From NCBI RefSeq assembly GCF_901538355.1, contig NZ_LR593887.1, positions 2,270,920-2,334,919 of the forward strand: a stretch of DNA of 64,000 nucleotides, in the 5' to 3' direction. The stretch comes from Tuwongella immobilis. Lineage in GTDB: Bacteria; Planctomycetota; Planctomycetia; Gemmatales; Gemmataceae. Positions 58,179-64,000 of this stretch are shown in pieces (the stretch's first letter is position 1; each line of letters begins with the position of its first letter). The position numbers and the translations under genes are program-made. The notes beneath the pieces were generated by a model. That model was not told the origin of the DNA. It was given only the letters and a program-made list of their open reading frames with translations, and searched no databases.

Positions 58179-59552
58179 TCACGGTGTCGGGTTCTTGGAT
58201 TCCGAATCGGTAGATGGGGATTCGGTGGTGGGTACCAGCGGCTTACTGGCGTCGATCCAGAATGCGGCGACGGTCGCGGCGATCTGCAAGGCGGCGAAAC
58301 TGAAGAACGCCATTCGCCAGCCGGTCACCGGATCGTGGAACGAGCGACGAATCTCGCCCATGACGATCGGCGAAGCGGCGGCTCCAAAGTTGCCGATCAT
58401 ATTCGCCCAGCCAACCACCGCGCCGACATGGTTGCGGGCAACATCCTGACCATATGCCCAAACCGATGGCGTCGCCATATCTGTCGCAAAGCCAATGATG
58501 GCCAGCATGACCAGCACTTGCCATTCCGCTTGCAGAAATGCGCACCCCAGAAAGCCTAGCCCGACGATGAACCGCGAGAGAATGGAGGGAATCGAGCGGC
58601 TCCAACGCAACCCGGTTCGCCGTGTGATCCAATCCGTGAGGATGCCACCGAATAACAATCCGCCAATGCCCATGAATAACGGAATGCTCTGTTTCAAACC
58701 GGCATTTTGAAGTTCGGTTTGATGGGCATCTCTTAAATATAATGGGAGCGATGTGACGAGAAAGGCCCAACCTAAATTGGAACTAAATTGAACAAAGGAG
58801 TTCGCCCAGAGACTCCGATTGGTGAGCATCTGCCGCAGGGGGGGGAGTTCCAACGATTTGCGATTCATTCGCGGCGGGTGATTGCCTTCGATCAACGTCA
58901 CTTCTTGTTCGTTGACTAACGGATGTTGCCGCGGCCAATCACGATAGATGGCCCAAAAAATCACACCGACAATAATGCCGACAATTCCGTATAACATCAT
59001 GACTGGTCGCCAAGATGTCACGAGTTCCGGCGATTGCGCGCCACCTGCCCACCAGATCATGAGAAATCCGGTCAATGCCGGGGCGATTGCTCCGCCGATG
59101 CGCCCGCCCACGGCGATGATGCCGCTGGCCAATCCGCGCCCAGACAGGGGAGTCCAGCGCGTCACCACCCCTGCCGCGACAGGATATGCGCCGGCTTCAA
59201 ATAATCCGCATGCTAATCGTAAGACTAACAGTCCAGTTAAGCCGGTTACAATTCCCGACAATCCCGTACACAATGACCATAACATGAGGTACGCGGTTAA
59301 CATCCATCGCGCGCCATATCGATCGCCCAACCATCCCGCCGGAAGTTGCGCCAGCGCGTAGGTGATGAAAAAGGAACCCAACACCCATTCCAGTTCTTTT
59401 TCAGAAATCTTCAAATCTTGTTGGATGGAGACGCCGGCGGTGCTCAAACAAATGCGGTCTAAATACAGCAAAACCGCCACAATCATCGTGATGAAGATCA
59501 TCGAATGTCGAACTTGCGTTGGATGAGTTGGCGAAGTGACCCCTTCAGCCAT
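58179..59552 (-). CDS. MFS transporter, anion:cation symporter-like
   Basis: A 457-residue major facilitator with about 12 TM helices. It resembles the anion:cation symporter (ACS) group (hexuronate, glucarate, phthalate importers): N-terminal YLDRICLSTAGVSIQQDLKISEKELEW, loop 2-3 signature GWLGDRYGARW, and RLACGLFEAGAYPVAAGVVTRW. The substrate is likely an organic anion. It lies divergent from the IclR regulator across a 75-base spacer with a perfect palindrome, and so is probably controlled by it. GAGG lies 8 bases before the start. Confidence 0.88.
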   Translation of the reverse strand: MAEGVTSPTHPTQVRHSMIFITMIVAVLLYLDRICLSTAGVSIQQDLKISEKELEWVLGSFFITYALAQLPAGWLGDRYGARWMLTAYLMLWSLCTGLSGIVTGLTGLLVLRLACGLFEAGAYPVAAGVVTRWTPLSGRGLASGIIAVGGRIGGAIAPALTGFLMIWWAGGAQSPELVTSWRPVMMLYGIVGIIVGVIFWAIYRDWPRQHPLVNEQEVTLIEGNHPPRMNRKSLELPPLRQMLTNRSLWANSFVQFSSNLGWAFLVTSLPLYLRDAHQTELQNAGLKQSIPLFMGIGGLLFGGILTDWITRRTGLRWSRSIPSILSRFIVGLGFLGCAFLQAEWQVLVMLAIIGFATDMATPSVWAYGQDVARNHVGAVVGWANMIGNFGAAASPIVMGEIRRSFHDPVTGWRMAFFSFAALQIAATVAAFWIDASKPLVPTTESPSTDSESKNPTP

Positions 59553-59597
59553 AACATAAACCTCGGGTGTTGGAAATTTGGTGGGAATGGTTCTTGA

Positions 59598-59614
59598 ATT
59601 CCGTCAGACGGAAT
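59598..59614. promoter_or_regulatory. Perfect palindrome, likely IclR-family operator
   Basis: ATTCCGTC-A-GACGGAAT: 8-bp arms around a single base, ending 13 bases before the regulator's ATG and 46-62 bases from the transporter's. IclR-family proteins often bind short palindromes of this kind. Confidence 0.65.
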
Positions 59615-59627
59615 GGTATGGTTTTCT

Positions 59628-60398
59628 ATGGAATCGTCGCAACTGGTCAAGGTGTTTGGATTGCTCGAAGCGACAGCGGATCGACCGGAAGGGCGAACGT
59701 TGGCGGATTTAGCCGCCGAGGTTTCCCTGGCCAAACCGACCGCACACCGCTTGCTGAAAACCTTGGTGGCGTTGGGATATATGGAACGGTGCGGCAACGG
59801 GATCTATCGCCAAACTCCGGCGATCAAGCGGATTGTCACCGGAGATGACGACCGCCGATTGGTGCAGGTTGCCGAGCCATTTTTGAAACAATTGCATGAG
59901 CAAACGCAGGAGACGGTGAATCTCGGCGTGTTGCGTGTGGGGCGGGTGGTCTATCTGCATGTGCTGGAAAGCCCTCATCCGCTGCGTCGGATTGTGAACC
60001 CGAATATGACCGACCCGTTTGCGTGTACCGCATTGGGCCGCGCGATTGTGGCACACCTGCCTGCCGATCGCCAGCAGTTTTTGCTGAATACGACACCGAT
60101 CGAACGCCGCACACCGCACACGGTCGTGGAGATGGATGCGCTCAAACAAATCTTGGTGCAAACCAAGGAACTGGGCTACGCCGTCGAAGAAAATCAAACC
60201 GATCTTGGTGTGATGTGCATTGGTGTCCCGGTTTTTGATGGCACAGAGCCAATGGCGGCGATTAGTATTTCGCTACCGACACTCCGGGCCACTCCCGAAC
60301 GCATTCCCGAACTGCTCGCCTCGCTGCAAGCGACCGCGAAAGAACTCGGGGAGAAAGTCCGATTCCGATACGCGGAATCCCCGCCGCTTGAGGTGTAA
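59628..60398 (+). CDS. IclR-family transcriptional regulator
   Basis: A 256-residue regulator. The N-terminal winged helix-turn-helix reads VFGLLEATADRPEGRTLADLAAEVSLAKPTAHRLLKTLV (about 6-44), typical of IclR. The C-terminal effector domain has the family marks RVVYLHVLES, TALGRAIVAHLPADR, ELGYAVEENQTDLGVMCIGVPVFDG and AISISLPT. It binds a small acid or related metabolite in other members. I chose the ATG at 59628 (MESSQLVKVF); the open frame 5 codons upstream is unlikely. It probably represses itself, the divergent transporter and the following dipeptidase, which starts 3 bases after its stop. Confidence 0.92.
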   Translation: MESSQLVKVFGLLEATADRPEGRTLADLAAEVSLAKPTAHRLLKTLVALGYMERCGNGIYRQTPAIKRIVTGDDDRRLVQVAEPFLKQLHEQTQETVNLGVLRVGRVVYLHVLESPHPLRRIVNPNMTDPFACTALGRAIVAHLPADRQQFLLNTTPIERRTPHTVVEMDALKQILVQTKELGYAVEENQTDLGVMCIGVPVFDGTEPMAAISISLPTLRATPERIPELLASLQATAKELGEKVRFRYAESPPLEV

Positions 60399-60401
60399 TC
60401 C

Positions 60402-61466
60402 ATGTTGTTGTTCGATGGTCATTTGGATCTGGCATACAATGCCATCGATTGGAACCGCGATCTGCGTCAGAGTGTCGAAGACATTCGAGCGCAAGAGACC
60501 CTCGCGGGAATGAATGACCTCGGACGACGCCGAAACACCGTTACCTTTCCCGAGCTTCGCAAGGCGCAAGTCGGGCTGTGCATGGCCACGACTTGCACGC
60601 GGCTCGAATCGGCCTCGATCGCGCATCCGTTCGGCAAGACATCGCCGCAAGCGGTGTATGCCATGGCGGTTGCGCATCTGGCTTACTATCGTGCCATGGA
60701 ACGCGGCGGCTGGATGAAGATGCTGCGGACGCGCGGCGATCTGCAAACGCACGCCGATGCCTATCTTCGCGATCCAGAATCGACGCCGTTGGGCTACATT
60801 CTGCATATGGAATGCGCCGATGCGGTGCTGACGCCGGATGACATTCACGCTTGGTTTGACGATGGACTGCGCACGATTGGCCTAACCCATTATGGGGTCA
60901 ATCGTTATGGCGGTGGCACTCGAAGCGAAGTCGGACTGACGACGGATGCGATTCCGCTGCTGAAGTCGATCGAATCGCTCGGGATGATCCTCGATATGAC
61001 GCATCTTTCGGATGTGGCATTCTGGCAAGCCGCCGATCGATTTTCGGGCCGAATCATGGCCACCCACCAGAATGCCCGCGCGCTCTGCAATTGGCAGCGG
61101 CAATTCCCCGACGATCAACTCAAGCATGTGATCCAACGCGATGGTGTGATTGGGGTTGCGCTCGATGCGATCATGATTCAGCCGGGCTATGTTCGCGGTC
61201 AGACCATCCCGGAAGTGACGCTCGACGATCTGGTCAACCACATGGATCATATTTGTCAACTGGCTGGCAATTGTCGCAATGTTGGAATTGGCAGCGATCT
61301 CGATGGCGGATTCGGGACCGAACAAACGCCCAAAGATCTTGACACGATTGCCGACCTGCAACGATTGCCTGAACGATTGATGAATCGCGGATACTCGGAA
61401 ACCGATATTCGTGCGATTATGTCTGGAAATTGGATTCGCTTCTTCTCCGAAGCATTGCCCGAGTAA
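60402..61466 (+). CDS. Membrane dipeptidase (renal dipeptidase family, M19)
   Basis: A 354-residue zinc dipeptidase of family M19, which cleaves dipeptides, including D-amino-acid-containing ones, in other bacteria. The metal ligands are present: FDGHLDLAYN (HxD) at the N-terminus, Glu in HMECADAV, His in LDMTHLSD and ATHQNARAL, and Asp in GIGSDLDGGFG. It has no signal peptide, so despite the family name it should be cytoplasmic here. Its start lies 3 bases past the IclR stop, so the two are co-transcribed; with the divergent transporter this suggests uptake and cleavage of a peptide-like or amino-acid-conjugate substrate. Confidence 0.92.
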   Translation: MLLFDGHLDLAYNAIDWNRDLRQSVEDIRAQETLAGMNDLGRRRNTVTFPELRKAQVGLCMATTCTRLESASIAHPFGKTSPQAVYAMAVAHLAYYRAMERGGWMKMLRTRGDLQTHADAYLRDPESTPLGYILHMECADAVLTPDDIHAWFDDGLRTIGLTHYGVNRYGGGTRSEVGLTTDAIPLLKSIESLGMILDMTHLSDVAFWQAADRFSGRIMATHQNARALCNWQRQFPDDQLKHVIQRDGVIGVALDAIMIQPGYVRGQTIPEVTLDDLVNHMDHICQLAGNCRNVGIGSDLDGGFGTEQTPKDLDTIADLQRLPERLMNRGYSETDIRAIMSGNWIRFFSEALPE

Positions 61467-61532
61467 GCCAAGCCCTCCCTCCCCTTGGCGTTGGTGTGAA
61501 TGTCGATCGATCCTACCTTGCGAGGTCATTCC

Positions 61533-64000
61533 ATGCGATCTCATGCGATCCTTGGGCTCGCTCTCCCGATTTTGTTGGGAGCGACGCCTGGTGCGATGGC
61601 GGCCGACAAAGCGGCGAAACCGGCGGCACCCACCCCCGTTGTCTTTGAACGGGATGTTCGCCCGATTCTGAAAGCGATGTGCTTTCATTGCCATGGTGAA
61701 GAACCGAAACCCAAGGGAGAGTTGGACTTGCGATTGGTGCGACTGATGCACCAAGGCGGCGAGTCCGGCCCAGCGATCGTGCCGGGCAAACCCGATGAAT
61801 CCCCATTGTGGGAACGGGTTGCCAGCGATGAAATGCCCGAAGGCAGCAAAAAGCTGACCGCCGCCCAGAAAGCGACCCTACGAGCCTGGATCGAACAAGG
61901 CGCAAAGACCGCCCGCCCGGAACCCACCGATCCCGCATTGGCCCGATTCACCGAAGAAGAACGCACCTTCTGGGCGTTCCAACCCGTTCGCCCGCAGGTG
62001 GTTCCGACGATTCCCAATGCCTCGCCCGATCGCCCGATTCGCACGCCGATTGACGCATTTTTGGCCGCGAAATTGGCTCAATTCGGGCACGGGTTTGCAC
62101 CCGAGGCCGATCGCGTGACGTTGATCCGTCGGTTGACCTACGATTTGATTGGCCTCCCACCGACGCCTGAAGAGGTGCAGGCGTTCGTAACCGATGCAGC
62201 GCCAAATGCTTACGAAAAAGTCGTCGATCGGCTGCTGGCATCGCCCCACTATGGCGAACGCTGGGCGCGGCACTGGCTGGATGTGGCCGGGTACGCGGAA
62301 TCGGAAGGGGGCGTTGGCCTCGATCGGCTCCGACCGGTGGCCTACAAGTATCGGGACTACGTGATCCGATCCTTCAATGCCGACAAGCCTTACGATCAAT
62401 TCGTGCGGGAGCAATTGGCGGGGGATGAGCTGAATCCCACTCCGAATTTGACGGATCCAAAGACGATCGATCAATTGACGGCGACTGGTTTTCTGCGAAT
62501 GGCCCCGGATTTGACCGAAGGTTCCAATGTGCTGGCGGATCGCAATCAGGCGGTGGCGGAATCGCTGAAGGTGGTTGGAACGGCAATTTTGGGCCTAACC
62601 GTTGGCTGTGCCCAATGCCACGACCATCGCTATGATCCCATTTCGATCGATGATTATTACCGATTTCGGGCGATTTTCGACCCGATGTACAACCTCAAGA
62701 CGTGGAAGAAGCCGTCGCAGCGTCTGTTGGATGTGACCACGAAGGAAGCGCGGGCCAAAGCTGCCGAGATTGAAGCGGTCGCAAGTCAACGCACCAAAGC
62801 GATTTACGACAAAGTCATGGCTCGCGCCAAGGAAATCCAGCAGGCGGAACTCGCCAAGTTGGAAGCCGTCGAACGCAAACGAGTCGAAGATGCCCTCGCT
62901 TTGGAAGCGGCCAAACGCAGCAAAGAACAAGTGGCTCTGTTGGAGAAATATCCGAATATCAAAGAAGTGACGACAGTCGGCAACGCATTGGAGCTATACG
63001 ACCCGAAGACGCACCAGCAGTTGGAGAAAGAGCGAGCGGAGGTGGCCAAACTGCGAGAGACGAAGCCGCCCACCGAATATGTCATGATCCCCGCCGAGGC
63101 CGGTCAGCCGATCCCGGAAAGTGCGGTGATGTTCCGCGGTGATCCAGAGCAACCCAAGGCCAAAGTCGCGCCCGGCGAGTTGGAAGTGTTGGCGCAACAT
63201 GCTGCGGGATGGACACTTCCGGCGAAATCACCGAATCTGCCGACCTCGGGCCGTCGCTTGGCTTATGCCCAATATCTCACCAATGGCAAGCATCCGCTGA
63301 CCGCTCGAGTGATGGTCAATCGCATCTGGATGCATCATTTCGGGAAGGGGATTGTCGCCACGCCGAATGAATTTGGCATGAATGGCGATCGGCCCTCGCA
63401 TCCTGAATTGCTCGATTGGTTGGCCGACGACTTCGTTCGCAACGGCTGGCAGATCAAGCGGTTGCATCGGCTGATGGTTACCTCGACGGCGTATCGGCAG
63501 GTGGCGACTCGCACGCCGGAGTTGGATGCCATCGATCCTGATAATCGGCTGGTGGGGCGAATGTCCGTGCGGCGATTGGATGCCGAATCGGTGCGGGATT
63601 CGCTGCTGGCGACCACCGGCAAACTCGATCGCACCATGTTTGGAAAGTCGATGCCGGTGACCGAAGACCTGGATGGTCGCGGCGTATTCGGCATCCGCGA
63701 AGTCAATATCTTCGGCAAGCCGTATGGCCCGATGACGAAAGTGCCCGAGGCCGAGACGTGGCGACGCAGTATCTATGTGCAAGCGTCGCGGTCGATGGTG
63801 CTTTCGATGCTGGATACGTTCGATTTGCCCGTGATGTCGCCCAATTGCGATCAGCGGCGCACCACAAATGTTCCGCCGCAATCGCTGCTCATGCTGAATG
63901 ATGCGGATGTCGTCAAAGCGTCGGAATGGCTTGGCGAACGAGTGACGAAGGAACATCCGGGAAAGCTCGACCTTCAGATTGATCGGCTGGCGAAGTTGCT
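61533..64000 (+). CDS. Planctomycete-type DUF1549/DUF1553 cytochrome protein (3' truncated)
   Basis: The first 822 codons are in the window; the gene runs off the end. Signal peptide (MRSHAILGLALPILLGATPGAMA), then a cytochrome c-like module FERDVRPILKAMCFHCHGEEPKPKGELDLR with the haem motif CFHCH (about residues 50-54), the DUF1549 region (IDAFLAAKLAQFG, RRLTYDLIGLPPTPEEV, YGERWARHWLDVAGYAES, a second motif GCAQCHDHRYDPI), a charged helical, probably coiled-coil section (about 405-475), and the DUF1553 region (LTARVMVNRIWMHHFGKGIV, RRLDAESVRDSLL, VPPQSLLMLND). It is a characteristic planctomycete exported protein whose substrate is unknown. GAGG lies 7 bases before the ATG at 61533; an in-frame ATG at 61500 is an alternative. 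Confidence 0.9.
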   Translation, partial: MRSHAILGLALPILLGATPGAMAADKAAKPAAPTPVVFERDVRPILKAMCFHCHGEEPKPKGELDLRLVRLMHQGGESGPAIVPGKPDESPLWERVASDEMPEGSKKLTAAQKATLRAWIEQGAKTARPEPTDPALARFTEEERTFWAFQPVRPQVVPTIPNASPDRPIRTPIDAFLAAKLAQFGHGFAPEADRVTLIRRLTYDLIGLPPTPEEVQAFVTDAAPNAYEKVVDRLLASPHYGERWARHWLDVAGYAESEGGVGLDRLRPVAYKYRDYVIRSFNADKPYDQFVREQLAGDELNPTPNLTDPKTIDQLTATGFLRMAPDLTEGSNVLADRNQAVAESLKVVGTAILGLTVGCAQCHDHRYDPISIDDYYRFRAIFDPMYNLKTWKKPSQRLLDVTTKEARAKAAEIEAVASQRTKAIYDKVMARAKEIQQAELAKLEAVERKRVEDALALEAAKRSKEQVALLEKYPNIKEVTTVGNALELYDPKTHQQLEKERAEVAKLRETKPPTEYVMIPAEAGQPIPESAVMFRGDPEQPKAKVAPGELEVLAQHAAGWTLPAKSPNLPTSGRRLAYAQYLTNGKHPLTARVMVNRIWMHHFGKGIVATPNEFGMNGDRPSHPELLDWLADDFVRNGWQIKRLHRLMVTSTAYRQVATRTPELDAIDPDNRLVGRMSVRRLDAESVRDSLLATTGKLDRTMFGKSMPVTEDLDGRGVFGIREVNIFGKPYGPMTKVPEAETWRRSIYVQASRSMVLSMLDTFDLPVMSPNCDQRRTTNVPPQSLLMLNDADVVKASEWLGERVTKEHPGKLDLQIDRLAKL

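Overview
This window appears to be chromosomal DNA of a planctomycete, most likely a Gemmataceae relative; that placement is inferred from gene content only. The evidence is a DUF1501 protein with a twin-arginine signal, a DUF1549/DUF1553-type secreted CxxCH cytochrome protein, a methanopterin-linked formyltransferase (Ftr) in a bacterium, and very large cysteine-poor surface proteins that begin with a planctomycete-style 'LEERLVPA' N-terminal motif. I saw no tRNA, rRNA, CRISPR array, insertion sequence or prophage.

Layout. 1-12.2 kb is mostly plus-strand housekeeping and metabolism: the tail of a CxxCH cytochrome, rpsU between two clear hairpin-T terminators, an acyl-CoA desaturase, an MBL-fold hydrolase (minus), a small unknown protein, acpS (minus), a UvrD/PcrA helicase, a xylose-isomerase-like TIM barrel, a CehA/McbA-like protein, a K+ channel with an RCK domain, guaB, and a proline-rich secreted protein. 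12.3-13.9 kb (minus) pairs a formylmethanofuran:H4MPT formyltransferase with a 5-formyl-THF cyclo-ligase family protein. 14.2-38.9 kb is one minus-strand gene of about 8,236 codons, encoding a giant exported repeat protein: beta-helix-like repeats, 'HGF' repeats, RTX-like patches, a PGRS-like glycine tract, a beta-propeller, about 11 PKD-like domains and about 5 FG-GAP repeats.

39.4-46.3 kb is a minus-strand series: a double alpha/beta hydrolase, a DUF1501 protein, a GT4 glycosyltransferase and three exported thioredoxin-fold proteins. 46.7-56.7 kb is a tightly packed plus-strand unit: lepA, two unusual signal peptidases I with a zinc-ribbon insert and an inserted beta-rich domain, then a YbgC-type thioesterase, a TolQ/ExbB-like channel, a TolR/ExbD-like protein, a two-TM protein with a proline-rich linker, and a membrane-anchored P-loop GTPase with a large extracytoplasmic domain. 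The ybgC-tolQ-tolR order copies the classical tol-pal operon, but TolA/TolB/Pal are replaced by unrecognised proteins; this is my best candidate for an undescribed system.

56.8-64 kb holds a 25-repeat RTX protein sharing the N-terminal motif of the giant protein, an MFS transporter divergent from an IclR regulator (with a perfect 17-bp palindrome between them), an M19 dipeptidase directly behind the regulator, and the start of a large DUF1549/DUF1553-type cytochrome protein cut by the window end.
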